Assembly: GCA_015956445.1 (NCBI GenBank)
Contig: WIUZ02000002.1
Span: 1,054,001 to 1,118,000, forward strand
Origin: Thelephora terrestris
Lineage: Eukaryota > Basidiomycota > Agaricomycetes > Thelephorales > Thelephoraceae
Reading direction: 5' to 3'
DNA length: 64,000 nucleotides
Shown here: positions 23,536-34,944 of the stretch, one piece after another
Position numbering within the stretch: position 1 is the stretch's first letter
Layout: each line of letters starts with the position of its first letter
Notes under the pieces: model-generated
Database searches by the model: none
Seen by the model: the letters and a program-made list of their open reading frames with translations, nothing else
Told to the model about the DNA's origin: nothing
Translations under genes and position numbers: made by a program

Positions 23536-25081
23536 GACTGTGAGCCCTCGCAGCGGTCAGCTGCTGTGCGCTCTGTGTTATCGTCCCCTTCTAGATCGCG
23601 TCCTCCCCACATCTGAATTCGAGATTGGATTCGAGCATAGCCCTGTAAGGCTTTGGTGCTTAAGTTTAGGGTTGGGGTTCAGTACCCACTTGGGAAATAG
23701 CTGCATTTTTTCAGGTATATACGTCAGAATACCGAGCATGATGACATCGCACTTACAAAGGTTCCACAAATCGAGTTGTCTAAGCGTCCATTTGAGGAAA
23801 ACCGAAATGCACACATGTCATAACCTGCTACACTGGACAGCCGCCCCATCGATGCACGCAGTTTGGCTGCCGAGTCCAGGATGGGGAGGATGTGGGATGG
23901 CGTCAGGGAACGAGGAGAGGGAACGAGGCCAACGAGGTTGCGTAGAGACCGATCAGGGGAGTTGCGGAGGTGGGCACGTGTCGACGTGTTAGAGAAGACA
24001 GGATGGTTCCGAGGAGAGTACCTTGTATTGATGTATTAGCAGAGTGAAGCGGCAGATCTTGGGTGGGGGATACGCTGGGTACGTTGAACAGTGGGGGGCA
24101 GAGTGCATGGAAGAAGCGATCACTCACACTGAACGTTCTGACAAACTGCCCCGAACAAAGAGCCCAAACGCCTCTTTGAGATTTGGCTCTGATGAGCGCG
24201 ACCCCGCCACACGCAGGTGCCCGGCAATCCAGCGTTTCCACGAGTTCGGGAAACGGAACGAGCGAGTCAGGGTAGCAGGGTAGTCCATCAGCAAATCGTG
24301 GAAAGTCCGGCAATTGAATATATGGGTCTACGAAAGTCGATGTCATATGTGAACAGGGTGCAGAGCTTGGCGAGAGGGATTACGTTTTTGGATGTAAGCC
24401 GTCTGTTTTTCTTTCTTTCCTTCGTATAGTTCAAGCATGGCGTTCAGGATCGCATCTGCGAGTTAGTAACACCCTCCGTTTGATCGTGATTTTCATTGAC
24501 AGATCTATCGTCGCGATAGGGAAAACGCTTATCAACAGACGATTCATGTGAGCCGGACAGCTCGTAAGCCGTGGCATCTACGGTTAGGGTCGGCGCTAGA
24601 TATAATGGCGACCAAGCAGAAGAGATCCAGGCGCTGAAAGTCGCAATCGCGGCCCTCGACGACTTCCTACGTGAGGCCGCATTCGGAGAGGGGAGAGAGC
24701 CGAGAGACCTACGAAGCCCTAAACCAGCAGTAGATTGCCACATATACAGACAGCAGATAAAACACGATTGTGTATGAGAGACCGAGAAAAGTTACGTAAA
24801 CAATTCCGACAACAATCGATATTAGAAACAAAAGCCCAAAGCACTGGCCGGCATATCACGGTCCCTTAACTTCCCCTCGTTCCAAGGGGGAGGAAGGAAC
24901 CTTGTAAATCGGAGTAAATTAATGCCAGTGAAGTTGAATGGTCAACATCCGGAAAAAAATATGGAGCCTAAAGCTTGAAGCATGACACATCTGTTGTAAT
25001 GGGGAAGTTGCGGTCGTAGGTTGGGTTTCTCCTCAACAGGTTTAATTACACCCCCGGAGCACCAGGACGCAGATCCCAACC
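23429..25081. other. intergenic region with a short repeated patch
   Basis: About 1.65 kb. A patch at about 24165-24310 resembles 26850-26960 (sharing GAGATTTGGCTCTG and GCAGGGTAG), suggesting older duplication between the two 5' regions. Short splice-bounded coding-like pieces occur on the plus strand near 24430-24545 (KHGVQDRIC, IYRRDRENAYQQT), but no gene could be built. Confidence 0.35.
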
Positions 25082-26614
25082 TTAGCCAGGGAGTGTCCCC
25101 GTATTAACGTAGGTCGGCGGGTTTTTGGTCTCGTACGTGGGAGGTGGGAACGCCGTGAGATTGATGGGAATCTAAGGAAACGGGGTTACCGAGGGTCAGT
25201 CACCCCACGCAAAACAAAACAACTTCAAGGGAAGTAAATTGGTTATAGAAACTTACATTGTAGGTGTGACGTGGGAGATTCGCACTCGTCGGAGTGAGGG
25301 TGGGCAATATTAGTTGTCCCCGTAGACGCTGTGAAATTCCTTGACGGCGAGGTAGTTTGTGTCCCCCATCCCGCATCCTCCGTTTGATAATAAGGACGAC
25401 AATGAAGGGAAGCATAAGCAATACGACGCTTCCTACAACTCCTACACATCAAGAACCAGCAGACAAACCGTGACCAAGGAATCGGAACCTCGTAGAACGA
25501 TTGAACTTACCAACGGCGATGACTCCAGCGTTACGCTTGTTACCGGAACCACCAGTCCGTTTATGTGTTGCCTCTGGATCCCCTGTTCCGCGATCCTGTC
25601 AACGGAGAATGAATAGTGGGCACGGAGATATGGGGCTCACTGCCGATAGCCTCAGCCACAGTAACATTGTAACATTGGTCTGAGAGCGTCTTGAGGGTCG
25701 AGAAGAAATCGTGTGAAGCTGTGTAAGTTGAAAGCTAGAGGGTGGACACACGACTTACCGTAATATTGTAGAATGCCCATCGCGGTATCGCAGTCCCACG
25801 TGGAATGTCAAAGGGGTACCTGTAGAGAGATTCCGTTAACTTCGGGGCAGAGGCCCGTCGGTGGAGGTGAACCAGTGAGGCTTACTGAGCCACGTAAGTG
25901 GTGTCACACTCGTGGGCCCACGTTATCCACCTGTGTAGGCACAAAACACAACGATCGTCAGTGCACACAGAAGCGAAAGCGCAAAATATGTCAAGACGAA
26001 CGAATAGGATTGACCGCCCTGACACGTCATGCACGCCATAAGAATACTGGATAAACGTGGTTCCAAAAGTGCGCCCAAAATTTGGTCAACTGTTTGCATT
26101 GTAGCCACCGGTAGCAAAGGGTGGCGCACCTATAAGTGACGGTATCACATTCGCATCTGAGATCATCCGGGCGCCCCTCCTGTGGAGGGGTATAGAACGA
26201 TCCGTTCAGTGACTGTGGCCCATTCGTACCTAAAGAAATGAAAAAAGGACGCAAAGTCGGAAGAGGAAAGACTTCAGTGATCATCGTTCAACTCGTGTGT
26301 GTATACGTACCAGATCCGCTGCGACACGTGGCCTGCAGTATGGAAGCAACATGACATGGATCTTGCCCGAGCGAATTCTGATTCTACAAAACCCGTACAT
26401 CCCATCCACACATGAGTTTCCATGAAAGCAAAAAATGCACCCCGTATAGCAAAAGCGGAAGTGAGGAACTTCAGTGAGGAGAACACACCCATTCCCAACC
26501 CGTATTACAGGAGGCCGCCACGGGTGGCGACTGAGCCCACACTCCAGGTGACTGAGGATAAACCGCAGACAGCGCTAAAACCATTGCCACCGCCCAGAGA
26601 TGGTTCAAGTTCAT
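25082..26614 (-). CDS. Cys-rich single-pass membrane protein with two PPTY motifs (295 aa)
   Basis: Ten exons: 26614-26489, 26383-26311, 26229-26130, 26046-26002, 25930-25886, 25819-25759, 25718-25641, 25595-25511, 25441-25257, 25171-25082; all junctions keep frame. Residues 1-28 are a signal peptide. The ectodomain has CNTGW, DPCHVASILQATC, CECDTVTYS, CMTCQGGQSYS and WAHECDTTY, the pattern of an agaricomycete family of Cys-rich surface proteins. A membrane helix lies near 206-224 (VVGSVVLLMLPFIVVLII), followed by KRRMR (cytosolic side). The tail holds PPTY at 276-279 and 284-287, a class that binds WW domains such as those of Rsp5/Nedd4 ubiquitin ligases. Exon 7 reads plausibly in another frame too, so that part is less sure. 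Function unknown; a receptor or sensor role is a guess. Confidence 0.72.
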
Positions 26615-26725
26615 GACTGAGAGGTGTTGGAGAAAAGTTCGGGAGGATGGAGGGGCATGCAAAGTGGTCAAGTGCCTTTATATCCATAAGCTCGGGCGGA
26701 GATGAAGTGCGATTCCAAGGAGGCT
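25865..26725 (-). repeat. segmental duplication, copy 2
   Basis: Partner of 22690-23535. This copy continues leftward into the rest of the membrane-protein gene, so it is probably nearer the parental arrangement. Confidence 0.8.
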
Positions 26726-27251
26726 CCAAACAGCAAAGTACAGCAGTCAATCATCCACCGGTGGTTAACGCACACACGCGCCTGTCACTCGTCCGAAGCA
26801 GGGTGCTTGTTGCTTATCGCGAATAATGCGCGCCGCTTAGTCGCCGCAACTCTTGGAGATTTGGCTCTGGCGAGCACAACCCGGCCACACGCGAGTGCCC
26901 GACGATCCAACGTTGCAACGAGTTTGCAAAACAAAATTGGCGAGTTATAATAGCAGGGTAGTGAGGGTGTACTGCAAGATGGTGTGGAAGGAGGAATATG
27001 CTGTGTGAAACCATGGATCGATCTAGATCTCCACGTTTTGTATGGCCAGACGCCAGCGATCACCTGCAACACGCCCCGTGCTTTAGGCGAGACAAACGAA
27101 TCTGGTCAGACAACGCGAATAAAGAACGTTTTGACGCTTGCGTGAGGTTTGTTGCAGGCGAATCAATACATCGAAAGGAGGTCCGAAGAGCGCGGAGCCG
27201 GTTGCAGCTAGGTGAGTCGCATCCGGGGTTAGGTTTTCCCCGCAACAGACT
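26615..27251. other. intergenic region
   Basis: Promoter side of the membrane-protein gene plus the patch (about 26850-26960) shared with 24165-24310. Nothing else recognised. Confidence 0.4.
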
Positions 27252-28560
27252 TCACCTAACCCAAATCACATACCGTGATGCCGGGGCGCCCAATAACTTT
27301 AACCACGGGGGTGCGCACATCGACGAGGTGTGCGGGTTTTGGGACTCTCCCACGGAGGGGACGAATTTCATCAGGATCCCGAGGGAACGGAGTAATAAAA
27401 TGTTGGCGAGGGCCAACCACTCCTCAAAATCAACGAACAAAATGAAATGAGCAAGGATAGTTGGGGATTTCGCGTAGCATGTTGCGCGATAAATTCGGGC
27501 TGGTTGGACTGAGACCAGGAGTTGTGAGTTGTCCTTGCGAATACTCGGACGTTCCTCGACCATGAAGTGGTTGGTGGCCTCCACCCTGTTTCCGTCGCCT
27601 AATTCTAAAACGACGACGAAAGTAAGCAAAAGGAGCACTATGCCTCCCGCAACCTTTGAAACACAAAATCAAGTCCCAATACATTAGCCTATCAATTACC
27701 GGGGAATCGAAATCCCGTAGAGCGGTGACTCACCACCGGTGGTGGGCTCTGGCGCTACGCTTATTACTCTTCACAACGAGTCGGTATAGCGCAAACCACG
27801 CAGAAGTGCAAAAGCGAAACTTACCGTGACCTGTGAAGACGATGAAAAGATACTACCACCTTGCCGATTTGAGCACGCCATGTAAAGGTTGTAGATATAC
27901 GGTTGCAGAAGTCCACCTTAAATCAGCCAGTTGACCACATCGCAGCAGCAAGTTTGAGGAGGTGGCGCACCTGTACATGACAGCATCGCACTCGCATGTA
28001 AGGTCAGACGTCACGCCTACGTCTACGAGCACCGGGAACGGTTTCGGTTGGAGGCCAGTACTTGTTGGTCCAGCCAAGAATATTGCGGATACGAGTCTAA
28101 ACAAGCGGAAAAAAGGTTTTCAAGCCAGAAAGAGGTGAGTCCCCCGGATTCAAAACTTCAATGTACGCGCATACCACTCACGGACTGCACGACACGCGGC
28201 CTCGAGTATGGAACACGGATCTTGCACGAGATAATTCTTCTTGTATGAGGTCGATACGCAATTCACACGTGGGGTCCCACAAATACACACGAACGGGCGC
28301 GCTGTTCTAGGCAAGGGCGGAGAGCCTATGGAGGAGGGCCCATCCGTTCCCAGCCTGTGGGATGACGCATGGCCCTGTAGGTCTGCCTACACTACAAGCG
28401 AACGAGGACCAATCGCGGACAACGCAAGAACCACTTTCGGTCGTTGGCGCCCAGAGTTCTTTCGAGCCCATAGCCCCAAGGCGCCAGAAACAAAGCTAGA
28501 AGGAAGAAGGCATGACAGCCGCTCGAGCATTCCATCGCAGCAGTGGTGATCTCCGGCGGC
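27252..28560 (-). pseudogene. third, decayed copy of the Cys-rich membrane-protein gene
   Basis: Recognisable parts in order: a signal-peptide-like start (MECSSGCHAFFLLALFLAPW near 28540), an exon ending DLTCECDAVMY next to a GTGCGCCACC donor identical to that of the intact gene (about 28060-27970), and a membrane-helix exon (VAGGIVLLLLTFVVVL, about 27650-27600) followed by basic residues. Intervening exons are unclear and frames do not join. A paralogue that has drifted much more than the 22.7-kb copy; either a pseudogene or a very divergent gene. Confidence 0.5.
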
Positions 28561-29862
28561 GATAGAGCGAAGCTCCAAGCCCACGCTAACCCGTGACTTA
28601 GGTGTCCGCTGACAGTGAGCGCATGCAAGTGCGCGTTAGTTGTCCCAAGCACGTGTGTTAATATCCCCAGATCGTTATCATGCGTGCCACCCTGGCGTCG
28701 ATTCTGGGTATAGCTAGTGCGCTTTTAGTTATTGGGTTTGAACAGGGCGAGTAGAGAGAGAAAAAGTAACAGGGATCGGGGTGGAAGAGAGCGAATGAGC
28801 GAGGACCGAGAAATGAGGACCAGTTCGAGGTTTGCGCATGAGGGTGTGGCGTGACCGTGATCGAACTTTGGACCAAACTCCAACTTGGCGCTTTTTGTCG
28901 GCCCGTCGGGAGTCACCCCTCCCGAGTCCTCCGGCAGTTGAAGGTTAAATATCCTAAAAACCGAGTAGTACCAGCTGGACTTGAAGCTTTGATTGCAGCT
29001 TGAAGCTGTGAAGCCCCGCCTCTGGTCACCTCGTGTATGGATGACTGGACGCCAGACGAGGCGAGTTGATATCACGCACCTCAGCGTTCCGTCCGAAATT
29101 GCAACCCCTCCCGCTTCCGTTGCCAAGCGGACCATTGAAAAATACGCGATCGGCCCGGGCTTACTATTCACGCGGGAGAAAACAAGCTGGGGCTCGCACA
29201 TCGCTGCAAAAACGTAGGCGTTCAGTTAACGAGGCTCAGCCTTGCAAAATCGGAGCACAGTCAAGCCCCCAGTTACCTGGGTATCGAACTGTACTGCGGC
29301 AGTGTATATTTGGAAGGGGGGAAATTGGCTACCCATTTCGCGGACAGGGAACAACACCTGTGATATATATGATAACCTTAAAACATCCTACAAGGAGCTT
29401 GAGGACATGAACCTGTAAACAGGAACATGAGAAAACCGAGGTTGTCTACATGAAGAAGTGAGATCTGCAAGGCAGAGGTGGGGTAAGAAACGCTGCAGGT
29501 ATAAGAAAACGGCCAAGGAGATAATGGTATGCACTGCGCAGGGTAACTCTAGGGTGATATGTTCCGTCCTATGCAATAGGAGGAAGAAAGCAACGACCTC
29601 GGATGAACGGTGACGTCTATGCGATCACGACCACATGCGGATTGCGTTGCAAAGAATGAACGAAAGAGTGTAACAGGAACGGAGGGATCGGCCTTCGAGA
29701 CCGAACGACCAGGGTGAGAAGAGCAGGCGTGTACGCGGAAGCAGAGGGCAGAGAGAGACGCGGTGGGTGTAGCGACCGGAACTACAACAGTAAACCAGGG
29801 GAGGGGGTGGGTAAGGAATGTAAACTGGGGGTAGAGGAAATCATACACGGAAGTGCGCTGTT
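28561..29862. other. gene-poor stretch
   Basis: About 1.3 kb. A 158-codon minus-strand frame (29201-28725) exists but shows no domain, signal peptide or splice support. The right end is the 3' side of the SH3 gene. Confidence 0.35.
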
Positions 29863-30803
29863 TTAGAAGTTGGACCAAGACATAACTTGGTCGCGTTCGG
29901 AACTTGGCGCGTCGAGTTGGACAGTAACACCCAAGCTGGCAATTCGCATAGGCCTCTCCGCGCGAAGGCCTTTGACCGGCTTCAAGAAACACCAAGCGGG
30001 CACGGCGCCCAATTCGACCTCGTCCTTGTTCAGCATACCCGGTCGACCGACAATGCACCACCCGTCGTCAAAACTCTGCATGACCGTCAACCTTTCTCCT
30101 AAAGAAATGACTAGTTCGTCAGGTAGGACAGGGTCGAAAAGTTGGTGGGCCTTTCGTCGGTTGGATTGAGAGGACGAGGAGATCGAGGAGGCGATTGAAA
30201 ACCGGTTGCTGCGGGAATGGGAATGCACACTTAGGAACGAATCTCGGGTAACTGTGAGGACGGAGGCAGTGGAACCTCGCTTTCCAACAGACGGGGGGGT
30301 TCCGGCTTGGAGGGCGAAAGAGAAGGGGGCGAAGGGACGGGGGAGGTTACCCTCGTTTGCGTGGTAATTGACAATTTCCTGCTTCGTAACGTTCGGGTTA
30401 GTGAGGACGCGACTAGGCATGACGACCCCTTGGGCACCCAGGTGTGCTCTTGAGAACACATCGCCCTGGATACCGTAAATATCGCTATCATCGGAAAATG
30501 GAAAATGTGAGTCAAACTTTGCTGATAAGCAAGAAAGGTGTGAAATTAGTATCCGTACCTCGGAAGATATTCGTCCCCGTTTTTCTCGCCATCTTCCTTG
30601 ACGAGACCACGGACGTTGAGGAAGGCGGCGCCACGCTTATCTCCATCTCTGAGTTGGGCTCGCTTCCTCAAGAACCTGACGGTTAACCAACCAACTGCAC
30701 CCAGAAGAACCACACCAGCGACGACAAATCCAGCGATGTACATGCTGTTCGAGGAGGAATCGCTCCCGGCTCGAGGGAGGATGTGAATTGGTTGGGGTGC
30801 CAT
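29863..30803 (-). CDS. SH3-domain membrane protein (288 aa)
   Basis: Exons 30803-30559 and 30484-29863, joined by a 74-bp intron (GTACGG...TAG) that keeps frame and yields SDIYGIQGDVF across the junction. A membrane helix at about 21-45 (MYIAGFVVAGVVLLGAVGWL) is followed by RFLRKR, so the bulk is cytosolic. Residues 60-190 are Ser-rich linker. A C-terminal SH3 domain covers about 195-252 (HQLFDPVLPDELVISLGERL, DDGWCIVG, GAVPAWCFLKP), including the ALYDY-like strand, the WC pair and the PAWCF loop. This TM-linker-SH3 layout recurs in agaricomycetes; by analogy with yeast Fus1/Sho1-type proteins it may scaffold polarity or signalling at the plasma membrane (inference). Confidence 0.85.
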
Positions 30804-31565
30804 GGAAAGATTCGAGGTTTGGGGGATGGGAATGAAAGGAATGAGAATACACGGAAGTGAATGACGATTTGGGTTTGGTTTATGATAAAAGAGCGACTTG
30901 GAAAATGAAAGGCTATGTGTCGTAAGAACAAAGAAGGTGGTGAGTTAGGATGTTCACCCTGTAACCCGGAAGTCGCGTAGCGAAAGAGAGGAGATTCTTT
31001 CACTTGGACCTGGAGAAGGGGAAGAGGTGGTGGGTGAGGGAAAACGATGGGGGAGAGGGGGAAAGTCGAATAGAGATCAGTAACCAGGCAGCCACCAGTG
31101 AATGATGCGATCGTCTGATTCCGTTCCACTCGCTTCCCGCTCTCCTACAAAGTTAACCCGAGAAAATTGTTATTCCGTTTACCGAAGGAAGCCTCGACGA
31201 CTCACCTGGTTCCTTCCAAAGCTTAAGTATCTGCCCCTTGTTGCCCACAGCCACGACCCTGGGCACTGCGCGTAGAGGGCCTCGCATGATTCCGTGTGAA
31301 TCAGCAGTCAGTTACCCGCCAACGAGTGACACGACAGCAGTGCCTTGGCTACCAGGTCAGTGTGCATCGCCACCTGTGAGGGTTCCCTTGCGCAACCTCA
31401 CCGCGTGGGCGGAAAATCCTTGTTTTGTCGATCTGCTGAGATTGCTGTGTCGACCCTCTGACGTGTGCGCCGCACACCGCGGGCGTCTAACTGCGGGATC
31501 GAAAAACTTATAAAGCTCTGGGCGGCGAGATTGCAAAAAAAAAACCCCGTCCTATCTTCGATCCC
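30804..31565. other. divergent intergenic region
   Basis: About 760 bp between the SH3 gene (leftward) and the DUF6699-type gene (rightward), holding both promoters. An A-rich run (AAAAAAAAAA) lies just before the 31566 start. No other feature seen. Confidence 0.45.
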
Positions 31566-32537
31566 ATGTCTGGCCCCTTCGTCTACACCCCCACCGGCCC
31601 GTCCTACCAGGACTTCGGGTCGAGCCCCTACACTTCCCAATTTTTCAATCGCCAGAGGGTCTCACCTCACATACCCACCGTCAACCTCAACGACCCATCT
31701 GCTCCAAACACGCCCATCCGGGGCTCCAGGATCCTCGATGACGATCCCTGGACTTCTCCGCGACCTCGTAGCAGACGTCCTTCCTGGCACGCGGGGATGT
31801 CTAGTCCATTCATAGGGGCACCCTCTCTGCCCGTTCCGGATGATTTTGTCCACACGCGCCGGCGATCTTTCGATAATCGATATCAGCGACCCAATGTCGA
31901 CTACTACCAGAGCCAGCAACCGAATCCCTACCCTTGGATGACCCCTGGGACACCAATGCCTACCGCGGTACCTGGCCCCTCATACTCATACACTGGCTAC
32001 CCTCCCGTCGTCCCTTCCGAACTCCACCCCCTCCTTCGACCAGATTCCCATGCGATCTACTTCGACCTTTCGTTCTTCGAGTTTCGGCCGCTCGATGCCA
32101 AGGGGAGACCAATTCCGGCTCATACTCTCGCAGAGCCGGCTACGCACCCGCCAACCACAAGGCTCGTGATCACGTCAGACCGTATCCCCCAATGGCCAAT
32201 TCTCCTCGACTACTACGCTGCAACCGCCGGAACTGCTCGTTCCCCTTCCATGCTACCTCCCATCACGTTGGGAGACGTGTTGACCGGGATCCACGAGACG
32301 ATGCAAACCCAGATCACACATAGAGAGTGGGCGGAGCTGAGTGACACGGAGGAGACCGCGGTCGGAAAGGCGTACGTGAAGCGGTACAAACTCGTCCCCG
32401 GGTATGAAACGCGTATCGCCGCCGATGGAGTGAGGAGGATCGACTACCTCCTCAAAAGGGTCATGTTCGCCGGATTGACCAGGAAGAGCGGAGATCAGGG
32501 ATACGAGAACCTCAAGATCCACTTCAAGAGCAAGTGA
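31566..32537 (+). CDS. DUF6699-type protein (323 aa)
   Basis: One uninterrupted exon. Residues 1-150 are Pro/Ser/Tyr-rich and disordered (NPYPWMTPGTPMPT). The C-terminal half is a conserved domain of agaricomycete proteins that I match to DUF6699: SELHPLLRPDSHAIYFDLS, LAEPATHPPTTRLVITSD, ITLGDVLTGIHETMQTQI, HREWAELSD, GVRRIDYLLKRVMFAGL. No catalytic motif is known to me, and the family is uncharacterised. The start follows an A-rich leader. The C-terminus GYENLKIHFKSK fits the family. The absence of introns contrasts with its neighbours. Confidence 0.8.
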   Translation: MSGPFVYTPTGPSYQDFGSSPYTSQFFNRQRVSPHIPTVNLNDPSAPNTPIRGSRILDDDPWTSPRPRSRRPSWHAGMSSPFIGAPSLPVPDDFVHTRRRSFDNRYQRPNVDYYQSQQPNPYPWMTPGTPMPTAVPGPSYSYTGYPPVVPSELHPLLRPDSHAIYFDLSFFEFRPLDAKGRPIPAHTLAEPATHPPTTRLVITSDRIPQWPILLDYYAATAGTARSPSMLPPITLGDVLTGIHETMQTQITHREWAELSDTEETAVGKAYVKRYKLVPGYETRIAADGVRRIDYLLKRVMFAGLTRKSGDQGYENLKIHFKSK

Positions 32538-34944
32538 CACGTCGATGCCCCCAGGTACTTATATCCGAGAACCAGAGTCATGCTTCCCGAGCGACGCGCC
32601 CGCGCTCCCCCTATTTCCCCGCCCTTTATCAGTCTTGCCTTTTCTGCCAGTGATCGCCGTACTGTCATGTGTACGTATACCTACCATAGTGTTGTATCTT
32701 GTATCGATGATAGAATTCCGGATGTTGTTTCGAGTACTGGGTGACTATCCACAATTCTAGACATAATTATATCCGTCGTAGAAGGGTGCCAGTTGCCGAG
32801 TTTCGCGGTGTTCCTGACCCTACAGAGCGGTCGGGGTCCCATCATCTCCCTTATAAGGCTCGAAAAATATGTCTAGAACCATGTAGAGTCGTGTGGATAG
32901 TCACCCACTGCTAACTGATTTATGCACATTTGTTATTCTTTTGTACTTGGCGTTATCTTATTTTACTCCCAACCCTCTGAGAGTTTTGCTTGTTTAAGTA
33001 AAGCTAGTCATCCACGAACGACCAAGGCCTCGCAGCTGGCCACAACACGAGAATAGGGCGGCGTTTGCTAGTAGCGCTGGCTTACCAATACGTCTCTTTT
33101 CGAGAAGATTGAAACTACAATTGAACTCGAGGAGAAGCAGGCGCATACGCCGCGGGGCCGCTGGATTGAAACCAACCAGAGGTCAATTCTGGACTGGAGG
33201 AAGCATTTCGTGTGCGAGCAAGTGTAGCTCCAACTCGCTCCCATGACCGGCACCGCCCCAGAAAGATCAGAGTACATCCTTTGCATCGCCGATCATGATA
33301 CGGTAAGTATCGAACAGAGTGGGACATCCTGTTTTGATGACCGCGATTACCGTGTATCGAGCCCGCGGTCCTAGGACCCAGTTGTAGAGGATCCTGCTCT
33401 GTCGCGGTAAAAACGTATAACATACATCTACTGTACATCCTACCACCTGGTAAAGGGTTGTTGACGAACTCAAAGACCGAGAATTCACAACCCATTACAG
33501 CCCAACGTGCGAACCGACCAAAATGTCCGAGGTGCTACGTCCCAAAAAAATCAAAGGTATGTAAATGGAGGTTGGGGCCTATGTAAGTAAATCTTCGGAA
33601 AATGGACAAGTGGAAAGAAGATGGCGGTTTTGGATATCAAGTTGAGCGCTTGGTCTCTAGTCTTCTTTGATCTCCATAGCTCCATACCTCACCCGATAAT
33701 CGAGATCTACAGGGCCTTGGAGGAACAGGTGCTCTGTAGTACCCTATAGTCCGGACAGTAGTCATCAAAGACTCTTACCGAAAGCACCCTGCCACCTGGC
33801 GTGTACCTAGCCCACAAATATGAAGTGGGACGAGTTCCCGGCCGATGATACCCCTCCCTGACTGGATGCACACGCTCGACTTGGATCTGGACTCGGATTT
33901 TGATCTCGTAACTTTGTTGCGCGACTTTGAAGTGATATTTGAAGGGGTAAGAGATCCCTGCGTTATCAGAAGTCGACGAAGAAGTTTTCGCGGATGGTGA
34001 CAATGGCCGAGTTCCACGGACTGCTAAGATCCCCCTTTTGTTGAGGCCCGTCAACGTGTGGGCGTGTAGGCATGTGAGTTAACTGTAGGAAGTGATATGA
34101 CCCGGAAATTGAGGCCACATTGAAACTGTGAAGTCGCGAGCTTTCCCGGATTAGAGGACAAAGTTTGGGGACCGGCAACCCGCCTTGGCCACGCGTGCTC
34201 ATTTGAAATTGGCTCCCCAGTGAGACATCCTCTGGTCAATTTTCCAGCCCATCCAAACTGCGTGCGTCGGATTAGATATATGGAAATACTATGTGGCGTG
34301 GCCGTGCATCGATTCATGGTTTGAATTTTTTATGAAGGCAATACCCTGTGTGAAAATATCATACTGTTGGTCACCAAAGGGCTACCCATAATCAAGTGTT
34401 GGGGTGCTATAGGCGTCGAATCTTGCCATAGTCTGGGTGGTCGAATGCCACACCCCGCACTGCACTTGACGATGTTAACGTATCTCACATCAGTCTCGAG
34501 TTACACGGTCTTTATCCTCATAGTCCCTTATATCCGAGTTACGGCCGCTGCGTTCAAGGGAGAACTGTGGCACACACCCCTGTTAGGTGGAGTTGCCTCA
34601 CTCGATTTGATCGCTGATATTCACAAAAAACCTCGATTTCTGGCAATCAAGGTACTTTTCTCTTGGAGCGCAACCATGAAATTGAAGTTTGCTATGTCTC
34701 CTCATGCTCTATGTTTTTAAAGTGGGTGTGGTGTGTGGCAGTCCACAGAAATTTAATTTCGAAAGATGGGCAACGAACTGAGTGTGTGGGAAAGTCCGCA
34801 CGGAATCAATTTTTGGCAGAGGGTTGCCGGTCCCCACTGAAAGTTGGGGTTTTCCGATTTGGTCTCGTGATCGCGGCTACGTAGAGGTTGTGGCACACAG
34901 GGTTGAAAGGAGAATGGAAGCAACAGAATCAACTCACGAAAGGG
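32538..34944. other. gene-poor stretch with one small element
   Basis: About 2.4 kb. It contains the third MITE-like copy (32739-32906). The rest shows only short frames without similarity; one minus-strand frame near 33990-33780 looks faintly coding but is unrecognised. Confidence 0.4.
32739..32906. mobile_element. small inverted-repeat element (MITE-like), copy 3
   Basis: A 168-bp unit bounded by GGGTGACTATCC ... GGATAGTCACCC, flanked by ACT on both sides (32736-32738 and 32907-32909), a likely 3-bp target duplication. On the minus strand its body matches the pair at 5626-5998 (GGACCCCGACCGCT, GGGTCAGGAACACCGCGAAA, TGGCACCCTTCTACG). More diverged, so an older insertion or another subfamily. 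Confidence 0.75.

Noticed and set aside
24430-24640. Possible small gene with exons reading KHGVQDRIC and IYRRDRENAYQQT
   Set aside because: Splice sites are fair, but neither a start nor a consistent end was found; left as a note in the intergenic entry.
28725-29201. 158-codon minus-strand frame
   Set aside because: No domain, no splice signals, no start context; the neighbouring sequence looks non-coding.
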